Source: DATBLE01 sp038248655 (GTDB taxonomy: Bacteria; Actinomycetota; Thermoleophilia; Gaiellales; Gaiellaceae). Taken from it: DNA of 64,000 bases. A program made the position numbers and the translations under genes. The notes beneath the pieces were generated by a model. That model ran no database searches, was not told where the DNA came from, and saw only the letters and a list, made by a program, of their open reading frames with translations. This document shows positions 49,929-59,006 of this stretch, piece by piece. Position 1 is the first letter of the stretch, and each line of letters begins with the position of its first letter. The stretch spans positions 1 to 64,000 of the forward strand of contig JBBRXG010000004.1 in NCBI GenBank assembly GCA_038248655.1, in the 5' to 3' direction.

Positions 49929-51136
49929 AGATCCTCATCGTGCACAATCGCTACCGCTCCGATCAGCCGAGCGGCGAGAACCGAGCTGTCGACCGGCAGA
50001 TCGCACTCCTCAGAGATGCGGGCCATGAAGTCGTCTCCTTCGAGCGCGATAGCGACGAGATCGGGCATTCGTTGCCGAGGAAGGTCGCCGCCTCGGGAAG
50101 CGTCGTCTGGTCGAGGTCGTCCCGGCGCGACATCGAGCGAACGCTGGGCCTGGTTGCGCCCGACATCGTCCACATCCACAACACTTTTCCGCTGATCAGC
50201 CCCTCTGTCCTGGCGCCTTGCGCCGAAGCTGCTGCAGTAGTCGTCTCGATGCACAACTACAGGCTCATTTGTCCTCAAGGTCAGCTGCTGCGAAACGGCG
50301 AGCCGTGCGAACTGTGCGTCGGGCGTATCCCTTGGCGCGCCGTTCGCTACGGGTGCTACCGAAACTCGCGAGCGGCCACCGCTCCACTCGCAGCTGCGGT
50401 CGCGGCTCATCGAGCACTCGACGTGTGGAACCGGAACGCATCCGCCTTCGTCGCACTCTCAGCGTTCTCGGCAGACAAACTGGTGGCCGGAGGGTTGGAC
50501 CCGGCGCGAGTACATGTCCTGCCGAATTTTGCACCAGGGCCCGCGCGGCTGCGCCTGGGACCGGGAGCGCACTTCCTGTACCTCGGGCGGCTCTCGGCCG
50601 AGAAGGCACCCGATCTCCTTGTCAGAGCCTGGCGCCGTGAGTTCGGCCGCCTTCTGATCGCTGGCGACGGCCCGCTTCGGGGCGCGGTGGAATCTACGGC
50701 AGTCCAATTTGGCGAATCAGTTCAGGTCCTCGGCTTGCAGACGCCAGACCGCGCGATGAATCTCCTCGCCGACGCCCGCGCTTTGATCGTCCCTTCCCGC
50801 TTGTATGAGGTCTCTCCCCTCGTGGTTCCCGAGGCCTATGCCCGAGGCGTGCCCGTGATTGCGCCTGCACATGGCGCCTTTGCCGAGTTGATCGACGACC
50901 GCGAGACCGGGAGGCTCTTTACACCTGGAGATGAAACCCAACTTGCAGCGTGCATCCACGATCTCTGCGACGACGGGCTGACGGTGCGCCTGGGAAGCAT
51001 CGCGCTTTCGCGCTATGAAGAGTCTTTTTCGCCCGACCAGTACCTTCGGCGACTTCTCGGTATCTACGAAGAAGCGATACAAAGAGCAGGAACGCGACGC
51101 AGCGCTGATCTGGTTCGAGAAGCTCCGCGAGGTTGA
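49925..51136 (+). CDS. Glycosyltransferase family 4 protein
   Basis: 403 residues. MKILIVHNRYRSDQPSGENRAVDRQIALLRDAGHEV and IVHIHNTFPLISPSVLAPCAEAAAVVVSMHNYRLICPQGQLLRNGEPC with a Cys-rich insert (CELCVGRIPWRAVRYGCYRNS) typical of one GT4 subgroup. Donor domain FLYLGRLSAEKAPDLLVRAW, LLIAGDGPLRG, ARALIVPSRLYEVSPLVVPEAYARGVPVIAPAHGAFAELI. ATG overlaps the preceding stop. Adds a further sugar to the repeat unit. Confidence 0.93.
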   Translation: MKILIVHNRYRSDQPSGENRAVDRQIALLRDAGHEVVSFERDSDEIGHSLPRKVAASGSVVWSRSSRRDIERTLGLVAPDIVHIHNTFPLISPSVLAPCAEAAAVVVSMHNYRLICPQGQLLRNGEPCELCVGRIPWRAVRYGCYRNSRAATAPLAAAVAAHRALDVWNRNASAFVALSAFSADKLVAGGLDPARVHVLPNFAPGPARLRLGPGAHFLYLGRLSAEKAPDLLVRAWRREFGRLLIAGDGPLRGAVESTAVQFGESVQVLGLQTPDRAMNLLADARALIVPSRLYEVSPLVVPEAYARGVPVIAPAHGAFAELIDDRETGRLFTPGDETQLAACIHDLCDDGLTVRLGSIALSRYEESFSPDQYLRRLLGIYEEAIQRAGTRRSADLVREAPRG

Positions 51137-51197
51137 TGTTCCCACCCCCAAGCGCTCGTCCGAAGTATCCGAGTCTAGCCATCGAGCCGCGTAGGCT

Positions 51198-51938
51198 GTG
51201 CCAAGCGTGACCCGCAGCTCCGATAGATCGGATCAGACCGAGTTCTTCGATGCATGGGCCCACACCTACGACCGTCAACACGGCCGCCGTGATTTCCGTG
51301 AGCGAACCAAGTTGTTCGTCGAGGTAGGACGTAAGGCACTAGATCGATGCGAGACCACTGCACCGGCATGCATTGACTTGGGCTGCGGGCCAGGAGCAAT
51401 AACGTCAACGCTGTCCGCAATTGGATTCAATGCTATCGGAGTTGATGCTTCTGACGCAATGATTGCGATTGCAAGAGGCTCCCTGAACGACTCACTGTCC
51501 AAATGCTCGTTTGTCTGTGAGGACATCGTCGCATTTCTCGAGAACTTCGACGGCAAGGCGGATCTTATTATCAGCTCGAGTGTATTTGAGTATCTGCCGG
51601 ATCCGGTACGCGTTGTTGAACTCGTCGGCCTCCGACTGAAGTCGGCCGGCGTCTTCGCAGTTTCGATCCCTAACTGGTGCTCATGGCTTCGCCGAGCTGA
51701 GCCAGTCATCATCCGGCGGCTGCCGAAGGCGCGACGCTACAACCGGCACTGGCAGAATCGACTGGACGAGTCAACGTTGAAGGGTGCCGCAGCGCGATCT
51801 GGGCTTCGCCCCCACAATACGCGGTACTTCGGACACTTCGAACTGAACGGCCATACCCTGTTTGCTCGCTGGGCATCGTCGCGCCGTATTGGCACCATGG
51901 TATTCGTGGAGTTTGAACGAGATCGACACTTGTTGTAG
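51198..51938 (+). CDS. SAM-dependent methyltransferase
   Basis: 246 residues, class I Rossmann methyltransferase. FFDAWAHTYDRQHG lead-in, motif I CIDLGCGPGAITSTLSAIG, acidic GVDASDAMIAIARG, and SSSVFEYLPDPVRVVELVGLRLKSAGVFAVSIPNW. It could methylate a sugar of the polysaccharide or a lipid carrier intermediate. GTG start at 51198 (an internal GTG at 51207 is possible). Last rightward gene of this run; the next four genes are on the other strand. Confidence 0.88.
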   Translation: MPSVTRSSDRSDQTEFFDAWAHTYDRQHGRRDFRERTKLFVEVGRKALDRCETTAPACIDLGCGPGAITSTLSAIGFNAIGVDASDAMIAIARGSLNDSLSKCSFVCEDIVAFLENFDGKADLIISSSVFEYLPDPVRVVELVGLRLKSAGVFAVSIPNWCSWLRRAEPVIIRRLPKARRYNRHWQNRLDESTLKGAAARSGLRPHNTRYFGHFELNGHTLFARWASSRRIGTMVFVEFERDRHLL

Positions 51939-51958
51939 TGGCGTCTTCCGTGGACAGG

Positions 51959-53140
51959 TCAGCCGAGAGCCCGTTCGTAGGCATCCAGCAACACTTGCTC
52001 GGAGTGCTCCCACGAGAGGCCGCTGCGCAGTCGCGTGAGCCCCGCCGCTCCCATCTCCTCCCTCCGCTTCGAATCGTCGAGCAACTGCTCGATGCAGTCG
52101 GCGAAAGCCACGGGGTCGTTCGGCGTTGCGTAGAGCGCAGCCTCGCCCGCGGACGCTCGGGCCTCCTTCAGGTCGTACGACACGATCGGGCGCGAAAGCG
52201 CCATGTACTCGACGATCTTGTTCATCGTCGAAACGTCGTTCAGCGGATTCTTCGGATCCGGCGCAAGGCAGACATCCGCCGTCGACAGGATCGTCATCAG
52301 CTCGTCGTCAGGAATCCGCCCGGGGAACTGCACCACGCCGTCAAGCCCGAGGTCTCTCGTGAGTCGCCTCATCTCGGAGGCGACGTCGCCGTCGCCGACG
52401 AAGATCGCGTGCCAATCGCCTCGGCGCTCGTTCAGGATTGCGAGTGCTCGAATCGCGTGGTCGACCCCGTCTTGTGGGCCCATCACCCCGAGATAGGCAA
52501 GCAGGAACTCCTTGCCTCGCCTCAAGGTCGGGTCACGTTCCACCTGGACGAACCGGCTGAGGTCAGGTGCGCTCCGGACCACGAACACGTCTTCCGTGCA
52601 TTTCCGCCCTCTTGCGAGGGCAACCGCGCGGTACGACTCGTTCGTAGAGATGACGACATCTGCGATCCGGAACATCAAGCGCTCGAGCACGAGCGTCGCT
52701 CGATACACGAGGTCGCGGTTCCGTCGGAACCGCGACAGATAGAGCTCGGGGACGAGATCGTGCTGGTCGTAGATCATCCGGGTACCGGTGCGCTTCAAAT
52801 GCCAGACCGGTAGAAGGAGTAGATCCGGTGGATTGCAGACATGAACGACGTCAAACCGGCGAGAGCGCGAGAGATTTCGCACGAGCCGCACTGTGTGCCA
52901 TAGCGCGACGACATACTCTCTGAGGTAACCAACCGTCCCGCCGGCCGCGGGTCTCAGCGGATACCGATGGATCTCGACACCGTCGCGCACCTCATGTGGC
53001 TCGGAGTCGTGCGTCCGGCCACGCGGACAGATCACAGTGACCTCGAGGCCGGCCTCACGAAGAGCCCTGCACTCCTGCCAAACCCGTCGATTCAGCGGAA
53101 CCGAGAGATCCTCGACGATGAAGAGGGCGCTACCACGCAA
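51959..53140 (-). CDS. Glycosyltransferase family 4 protein
   Basis: 393 residues. N-terminal LFIVEDLSVPLNRRVWQECRALREAGLEVTVICPRGR and FDVVHVCNPPDLLLLPVWHLKRTGTRMIYDQHDLVPELY are characteristic of the WcaI-like GT4 group. Donor domain LLAYLGVMGPQDGVDHAIRALAIL, AIFVGDGDV, ADVCLAPDPKNPLNDVSTMNKIVEYMALSRPIVSYDLKEARASAG. I prefer the TTG at 53140, which has GGAG nine nt upstream and overlaps the dehydrogenase stop; the longer frame to 53203 would overlap that gene by 74 nt. Confidence 0.9.
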   Translation of the reverse strand: MRGSALFIVEDLSVPLNRRVWQECRALREAGLEVTVICPRGRTHDSEPHEVRDGVEIHRYPLRPAAGGTVGYLREYVVALWHTVRLVRNLSRSRRFDVVHVCNPPDLLLLPVWHLKRTGTRMIYDQHDLVPELYLSRFRRNRDLVYRATLVLERLMFRIADVVISTNESYRAVALARGRKCTEDVFVVRSAPDLSRFVQVERDPTLRRGKEFLLAYLGVMGPQDGVDHAIRALAILNERRGDWHAIFVGDGDVASEMRRLTRDLGLDGVVQFPGRIPDDELMTILSTADVCLAPDPKNPLNDVSTMNKIVEYMALSRPIVSYDLKEARASAGEAALYATPNDPVAFADCIEQLLDDSKRREEMGAAGLTRLRSGLSWEHSEQVLLDAYERALG

Positions 53141-54446
53141 TGCCGACGTACTCCGCCTTCCCGCGAAGCTCGGCCGTGCCCGGGAGGCGGACGAGATCGA
53201 CAATGACGCGACCGTTCTTGCTTGCTAGCTCCTCGATGCGCACCGCGTTGTCGGAGCCGATGATGCACACCTCCGCGTGCTGGGATAGCTCGTCGAAACT
53301 GTCGACGAGCAGAGAGGAGAGGTGAGGGATTCGCCGGTCGATGTACTCGCGATTGGAGCCGACGATCCGGCTCAACGAGACGGCGGGGTCGTAGATCTTC
53401 AGCTCGAAGCCCTTTCCGAGAAGGCGTTCGCTGAGCTCGACAAGCGGACTCTCGCGAAGATCGTCTGTGCCAGGCTTGAACGCCAGCCCGACGATGCCCA
53501 CTCGACGCCGCCCGAGGCCGATGATGAGGTCGATCAGTCTCCGGAGGTGCTCATCGTTCGATGGAAGGATGCTCTCGAGCAGGGGAAGCGCAAGATCCGA
53601 CCGACGAGTCTCGTAGATGAGGGAGCGGAGATCCTTGGGAAGACACGATCCCCCGAACGAGAACCCGGGTCGGAGATACGCGGTCGAGATATTCAGCTTC
53701 GTGTCGGAGCAGAGGATCTCCATCACCTCATGCGAGTCGATGCCGAACTCCAGGGAAGCAGCGCCGATCTCATTCGCGAACGCGATCTTGAGCGCGTGGA
53801 ACGCATTATCCGAGTACTTGACCATCTCGGCGACTTCGAGCGGGACGCGGAAGGTGGGGCCGGGCATGTCGCTATGGAGCGCCACGACGGCTTCACCGCT
53901 CGACGGGTCGATTTCGCCGATTACAGACTTCGGCGGATTGTGGAAATCACCAATCGAGGTCCCCTCGCGTAGAAATTCCGGATACACCGCGAGACCGAAA
54001 TCGCGTCCGGCGACGAGCCCGGACTGAGATTCGAGCGTGGGAATAATCGTCCTCCGGCAGGTACCCGGAGGGCTTGTCGAGCGAATCAGGACGGTGTGGC
54101 GGTCGGATGTCGCCTGCAAAGCGCTTCCGATCGTCGCGGCGGTCCGCTCCAAGGCCTTGAGATCTGTACTCCCGTTCGGCTGTGGAGGCGTTCCCACACA
54201 CACGATCGAGATCTCGCTTCCGGTTACCGCAGCCTCGGGGTCCGCGGAAACCCGTAGTCGTCCCGTTTGCACGTTCCTGGCGATCAGTTCGTCCAGGCCC
54301 GGTTCGAGAACGGGAGTCTTCCCCGACTCGATTAGCTCGAGCTTCAGCGGATTCAGATCGACACCGATGACGGTGTGACCCAGGTCTGCGAGGCAAGCTG
54401 CCGAGACGGAGCCCACGTAGCCGAGTCCAAACACCGCGACCCTCAT
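53130..54446 (-). CDS. Nucleotide-sugar (UDP-glucose/GDP-mannose) 6-dehydrogenase
   Basis: 438 residues. Oxidises the C6 of a nucleotide sugar twice to the uronic acid. NAD domain MRVAVFGLGYVGSVSAACLADLGHTVIGVDLN; substrate domain with YPEFLREGTSIGDFHNPPKSVIGE, VKYSDNAFHALKIAFANEIG (Lys/Asn) and the catalytic Cys in FSFGGSCLPKDLRSL; C-terminal GIVGLAFKPGTDDLRESP. The S-C-L-P-K-D version is seen in GDP-mannose dehydrogenases (AlgD), while UDP-glucose enzymes usually have S-C-F-P-K-D, so GDP-mannuronate is possible. ATG 54446 with a GGGGGGATC upstream. Supplies uronic acid to the polymer. Confidence 0.93.
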   Translation of the reverse strand: MRVAVFGLGYVGSVSAACLADLGHTVIGVDLNPLKLELIESGKTPVLEPGLDELIARNVQTGRLRVSADPEAAVTGSEISIVCVGTPPQPNGSTDLKALERTAATIGSALQATSDRHTVLIRSTSPPGTCRRTIIPTLESQSGLVAGRDFGLAVYPEFLREGTSIGDFHNPPKSVIGEIDPSSGEAVVALHSDMPGPTFRVPLEVAEMVKYSDNAFHALKIAFANEIGAASLEFGIDSHEVMEILCSDTKLNISTAYLRPGFSFGGSCLPKDLRSLIYETRRSDLALPLLESILPSNDEHLRRLIDLIIGLGRRRVGIVGLAFKPGTDDLRESPLVELSERLLGKGFELKIYDPAVSLSRIVGSNREYIDRRIPHLSSLLVDSFDELSQHAEVCIIGSDNAVRIEELASKNGRVIVDLVRLPGTAELRGKAEYVGIAW

Positions 54447-54536
54447 CTTGATCCCCCCCACGCAACAGAAGCTGCTCGAGCGCTCAAGGGTACCTCAGGT
54501 CCCTTTGGCGGAAACACAGGGAGCGCGACCAAGCGG

Positions 54537-56681
54537 TCAACAGGGCGGCCGTGCAACGACGACAGGCGGATGCCCGTCCAGGTCGATGGTCACCGCCCAT
54601 TGGTCTTCGCGGACCGAGGCCCTGAGGACTACGGTTCGCCCCACGCGGAGGATTTCCAGTCCGGTCTTAGGCCAGTCCTGCGTCGCGACTGGTAACAGCA
54701 GGCTCGCCAGGTCGATCGCTCCGCGGGCAGAAGTCTCCAGGGCGCAGTGCCATGCCGGAACGATCGATTCGAGCCGCGGAGACCACCAGCCGAAAAAGGG
54801 TTGTTCTTCACCCCTGCTGAGCCGAAAGGCCGTTCGCGAGGGCTCGCCGCTGGCGAGGAGCCTCATCAGTAACCGAGGGCTTCCATCCCTGGTCGCGACG
54901 ATGACTTCGCGATCGAGTAGCGCATCCAAGTTCGGGTGGAGGGGCCACGAAAGACGATAGATGTGTTCACCCTCAGCCTCGAGCCGATCGTAGACAAGCA
55001 CCGGTCCGCCGCGCAGCACGATCAACGCTCGACGGTGCTGGACGGGATCCGACAGTCGGCGATAGCCATCGTGCTCGCCGACGACGACACCGCTCCCGAG
55101 ATCGACGTAGCTCGTCCAGGCATGTGCATGTTGTTGCCACAGAAAGGGGCCTCTCTCCTCCGATTGGTTCAGCCCGTCGACCGCGACCGTTGGATGGAAG
55201 GTCGTGCCACGGAATGCACGGCGTGCTTCCGGATGCGCGAAGTAGCTGCCGACGCCCGGGTCGACGATGAGCTCCTCCGATTGATCGGAGAGGGTCACCT
55301 GCAGGGCATCCGCGTGACCGTGGGCGGCGATCGAGAGATAGCCGAGTGGGCCCACATCCATCATCACTCTGCTGCCCCGGTCTCGCAGGACCGCCACACC
55401 TCCGGTCTCCAGCAGCGCACCCGCTGGCGCTTCCGAAGACCGATCCGCAACACAACGTTCCGACCCGGCCTGGAAGAGCCAACGGGCAATCGGGTCGACA
55501 AGTCGCGCCGCCGCATGTGCCGCTTCAGCCGAGCCGGTGCACGCGGCAATCGTTGCCGCAACGCCGCGCGGATCCCTCAGTTCCCCAGCCTCCAGCCGCA
55601 CAGCCCAGGCGTCGTCCGTGTCGCCGTAGGTCGGCGCGGGATCGTGCTCGCCCAGCTGAGCCCAGAGCGCAGCTCCGGCTCGCGTGAGGGCACGCAGAAT
55701 CGGATCGGGCACCGGGCGGTCCTGCGCCTGCAGCAGGCTCACGAGGAGAAGGAAGAGATCCGACACGAACAGCGTGTAGGTGAACGCCTGCTCGGCGCCG
55801 AGTCCGTCAGCAAGGATCTGGCGTTCGGCCTCGCGTGCAAGCGTGTCGACCGCGCGGCGTTCCCAGGTCGGCGCGGATCTGAGCTCGGGCGCGAGAAGCG
55901 CGATTGTGGCTAGCCCGACAAGCTCGCCGACGAGGTGGTTGTTCGCGGAGCTGTGGGTCGATGGGTCCCGGACGATCCACCGACCGTGCTGGAAGAGCGC
56001 AAGCAGAATCGCCTGCTCGGCGCGCGGGGTCAGTATCGACGAGCCGCGCAATCCGTCGAGGCAGAGTGCGAAGGAAATGGCCCGCATAGCGACCTCGAAA
56101 CCGTTGCTCCAGGCGATCCCTCGGCCGGGAGGCTGCTGTTCCGTCCAGCCCAGGACCGCATCGACCGCAGCGGCGGCGAATCGGTCTTCCCCGGAGAAAA
56201 GCCAGGCCTGAATGAGACCGGGGACGTGTTGGCACCGGTTCAGCTCCCAGATCACCTTGGGATCGCCGGGCGCGTGGTGCCGGTAGTCGATCAGCTTCGC
56301 ATGCCGCTGCGGCCAACTCCTGCCGGTGATCGGGTCGCAGGAAAAGTCGATCGGCTCTTCAAGCGCGACGTCGCCGTGACCGAAGAAGCGAAGTCGCCGT
56401 GCGACGGCCAGGTCGACGACCGCACTGGGGTGCGTCGGGCAAGCTCGTGCGACCTCGTGCGCCCGGGCTGCCGTGAGAAATCCCAGTGGCGCCCTGGGCG
56501 GGGGTGCAGCAAGGAGTCGGCGCTGCCCGGGTTCCCAGCTCGCTCGCCACAGTGGCCGCGCGAACCGCCATTTGGCGTCATCGATTCGATGGCGAGCGGT
56601 CCTTGCAACGCGAGCGCAAACCTCGGGCAAGGACATTGCAGCCAGGCGGCTGAGATACCAGGAAGTCTTCATAGTCGTCAT
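54537..56681 (-). CDS. Heparinase II/III-family protein
   Basis: About 714 residues. N-terminal (alpha/alpha) toroid with WELNRCQHVPGLIQAWLFSGE, GIAWSNGFEVAMRAISFALCLDGL and STHSSANNHLVGELVGLATIALL (conserved N-N-H-L); C-terminal beta-sandwich with GYLSIAAHGHADALQVTLS (the conserved H-G-H-A-D) and DPGVGSYFAHPEARRAFRGTTFHPTVAVDGLNQSE. Family members cleave uronic-acid glycans by elimination. No clear signal peptide, as in other such genes of polysaccharide loci, where they may trim or epimerise. ATG 56681 or 56672. Confidence 0.92.
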   Translation of the reverse strand: MTTMKTSWYLSRLAAMSLPEVCARVARTARHRIDDAKWRFARPLWRASWEPGQRRLLAAPPPRAPLGFLTAARAHEVARACPTHPSAVVDLAVARRLRFFGHGDVALEEPIDFSCDPITGRSWPQRHAKLIDYRHHAPGDPKVIWELNRCQHVPGLIQAWLFSGEDRFAAAAVDAVLGWTEQQPPGRGIAWSNGFEVAMRAISFALCLDGLRGSSILTPRAEQAILLALFQHGRWIVRDPSTHSSANNHLVGELVGLATIALLAPELRSAPTWERRAVDTLAREAERQILADGLGAEQAFTYTLFVSDLFLLLVSLLQAQDRPVPDPILRALTRAGAALWAQLGEHDPAPTYGDTDDAWAVRLEAGELRDPRGVAATIAACTGSAEAAHAAARLVDPIARWLFQAGSERCVADRSSEAPAGALLETGGVAVLRDRGSRVMMDVGPLGYLSIAAHGHADALQVTLSDQSEELIVDPGVGSYFAHPEARRAFRGTTFHPTVAVDGLNQSEERGPFLWQQHAHAWTSYVDLGSGVVVGEHDGYRRLSDPVQHRRALIVLRGGPVLVYDRLEAEGEHIYRLSWPLHPNLDALLDREVIVATRDGSPRLLMRLLASGEPSRTAFRLSRGEEQPFFGWWSPRLESIVPAWHCALETSARGAIDLASLLLPVATQDWPKTGLEILRVGRTVVLRASVREDQWAVTIDLDGHPPVVVARPPC

Positions 56682-56711
56682 CCATGAGCCGTTAGGTGCC
56701 AGTCAACCTCT

Positions 56712-58850
56712 CTACGGCAGAGAGACCGGCAAGCCCGACCGAAGAGATTCCGCGACCGCGAAGGTTGCGCGCGTCGAAATGAGATACGAGTCGGCTGACG
56801 GAGCCTCCGCATGACCCGACGCCACCGCGATGAAACGCGCTACTTGCGCTCGGTGCCCTTTGTCCTGGCGTTGTTTGTGTGTCGTGCGTTTGCCCCCGCG
56901 GTAAATCTCAAGCCGGCGGAAGTCGTCGAGCACGGCCGCGACTCCGCCACCGAAGGCCTCGATTCGCTCCTTTGGAAGCCGAGAGTCTCCTGCCCCGGAA
57001 TACAGGAGGCTCGCCACGCTGCCGTCGGCAAAGCTCAGGTTTGCCACGATGCTGTCGCTGCACTCGAGCGGCCGCTTCGACTGAGCACAAGCGAACGCGC
57101 TCACGGTACGCGGTGGTGATCCGACAAGGTGGGTGAGGAGATCGACGAAATGGCAGCCTTCGCCGAGGAGACGGCCTCCTTCTTCTTGATCGTGCATCCA
57201 GTGATCGTCGTCGAGTGGCCCGGCATTGACACGGGCCAGAATGACACGGTCCGGCAGTCCCAGGAACTCGTCGTGTAGGCGCTGGGTGAGCGGCGCGAAC
57301 CTACGATTGAACCCGACCATCAGAGGGCCGCCGCCGACCAGTGCGTCCTCGAGAGGAGCAAGCTCGCCTTCGGACAGCGCGAGCGGCTTCTCCACGAACA
57401 CAGCTTTCCCAGCACGGAGTGCAGCGGCTGCGAGCGGCGCGTGGGACGAATGTCGGGTGGCGATCATGACCGCACCGATCGACTCGTCCTCGAAGATCTC
57501 GTCAGGTGAGGCTGCGGCCCGCTCGAAGCCGAGCCTCTCAGCCGCGTCCGCCGCCGAGAGACCGGTCTCGGAAGCGACAGCGCGAAGCTTGACGGGAAGA
57601 CCGGCGAGGGCAGGTACGAGAGTTGCGCGTGCGAAAGCGCCGGCGCCGATGAGTCCGAGCCGTACTTCCTTGGTGAGAGAACGTTGGTGCGCTGGCGGAG
57701 GCTGATCGTGCGCCTCCCCGTCGAGCTCGTATTCGAGCAAGACGCCGAATGGACGCACCCGGGCCCCGCTCTTGCCGCTGACGATGTCGTAGGCATCTGC
57801 GCCGCGCTCGATTGGGAAGCGGTGCGTCGTCAATGCCGAAGGGCGCACTCGGCCGCTCGCGACGAGATCCAGGAATGCGACCATGTTTCGCTGCTCGGTC
57901 CAGCGGACGTACTCGGGCGGAAGGTCTCGACCCCGTTCCTCGTACTCGCGGTCGTACCGCCCGGGTCCGTATGAGCGGGAGAGCCGGAACTCGAGCTCCT
58001 TTTCGTAGACGAGGGCCCACGGTGCGACGATCGGCACGTTTCCGACCACGACCACGCGGCCCCGGCTCCTTGTCAGTCTGGTCGCGAGCTGCACCGGATC
58101 GGGCGACTCCGTGCTCGCACAGACAAGCACGCAGTCGAGCCCGATGTCGGCTGAAGCGGCGAGCACCTTCTGTTCCAGGGCGCCCGCGTTTCGCTCGAAG
58201 GTCGAGGCGCCTGCATCAGCTGCGAGTTCGATGGCCCTTGCGTCGAGGTAGATCCCGATCACCTTGCAGCCGGCCGCGATGAGAATCTGCACCGTCAGCT
58301 GTCCGACGAGACCGAGGCCGACGACACCCACGTGATCTCCGACAGACACTTCGCTCTGCCGGATACCGTGAAGCGCTATTGCGCCGACGGTTGCGTAGGC
58401 GGCGTCGGCCAGCTCGACCCCTTCGGGAACCCGCGCGCCGAGGTTCTCGGGCACCGCGACAACCTCGGCGTGATTGGCCCAACCGGCACCTCCGCAGGCG
58501 ACACGATCCCCGGGACCAAAGCCTCGAACGCCTGCGCCGACCGCCTTCACGATCCCCGCTGACGAATAGCCGATCGGCGCTAGCGCGTCCAGGCGGTCGC
58601 GCGCAACGGCCATCGTCCGGCGCACACCTTCGACCCTGGCCTTGTCGATGACGGTGCGCACGAGATCGGGCCGAGACCGCGCCTTCCCGATGAGGCTCTG
58701 CTGTCCAAACCTGAGCTTCCCGCGTTCGGTCCCGGCACTGATGAGCGAGTATCGGTTTCCGACGAGCAACCATCCGGGCCGAAGCTGAGGAGAGGGGACA
58801 TCGACGACGGCGACCGCGCCGTCTCGTGGTCTGTATGTGACCTGCCTCAC
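56712..58850 (-). CDS. Bidomain oxidoreductase (alcohol dehydrogenase-like plus Gfo/Idh/MocA)
   Basis: 712 residues. Residues ~1-370: medium-chain dehydrogenase (LISAGTERGKLRFGQQSLIGKARSRPDLV, GYSSAGIVKAVGAGVRGFGPGDRVACGGAGWANHAEVVAVP, VGVVGLGLVGQLTVQIL), lacking the usual catalytic zinc Cys in the expected place. Residues ~390-712: Gfo/Idh/MocA domain (VRLGLIGAGAFARATLVPAL, VFVEKPLALSEGEL with Glu-Lys-Pro, GEGCHFVDLLTHLVG). This fusion is regularly found beside heparinase II/III genes in exopolysaccharide loci and probably modifies a sugar nucleotide or glycan. Start ATG 58850. Confidence 0.92.
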   Translation of the reverse strand: MRQVTYRPRDGAVAVVDVPSPQLRPGWLLVGNRYSLISAGTERGKLRFGQQSLIGKARSRPDLVRTVIDKARVEGVRRTMAVARDRLDALAPIGYSSAGIVKAVGAGVRGFGPGDRVACGGAGWANHAEVVAVPENLGARVPEGVELADAAYATVGAIALHGIRQSEVSVGDHVGVVGLGLVGQLTVQILIAAGCKVIGIYLDARAIELAADAGASTFERNAGALEQKVLAASADIGLDCVLVCASTESPDPVQLATRLTRSRGRVVVVGNVPIVAPWALVYEKELEFRLSRSYGPGRYDREYEERGRDLPPEYVRWTEQRNMVAFLDLVASGRVRPSALTTHRFPIERGADAYDIVSGKSGARVRPFGVLLEYELDGEAHDQPPPAHQRSLTKEVRLGLIGAGAFARATLVPALAGLPVKLRAVASETGLSAADAAERLGFERAAASPDEIFEDESIGAVMIATRHSSHAPLAAAALRAGKAVFVEKPLALSEGELAPLEDALVGGGPLMVGFNRRFAPLTQRLHDEFLGLPDRVILARVNAGPLDDDHWMHDQEEGGRLLGEGCHFVDLLTHLVGSPPRTVSAFACAQSKRPLECSDSIVANLSFADGSVASLLYSGAGDSRLPKERIEAFGGGVAAVLDDFRRLEIYRGGKRTTHKQRQDKGHRAQVARFIAVASGHAEAPSADSYLISTRATFAVAESLRSGLPVSLP

Positions 58851-59006
58851 AACTGACTATCCCCCCTCGAGGTTCCGCGCGCCGGCACTGAAAGCTACCG
58901 CGCAGCTTCACAGTGTGCCGGTTGGCTCCGAAAGCGAGCCGCTTTGGTAGCCTTGCCGTTCTGATCTTCGTCGTTCGTCGGAGCTCGATCTAGGGGGATC
59001 CCGACC

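Noticed and set aside
58920..58945. Hairpin GGCTC-N7-GAGCC as a terminator
   Set aside because: Short stem and no following T-run, so there is not enough to call an intrinsic terminator.
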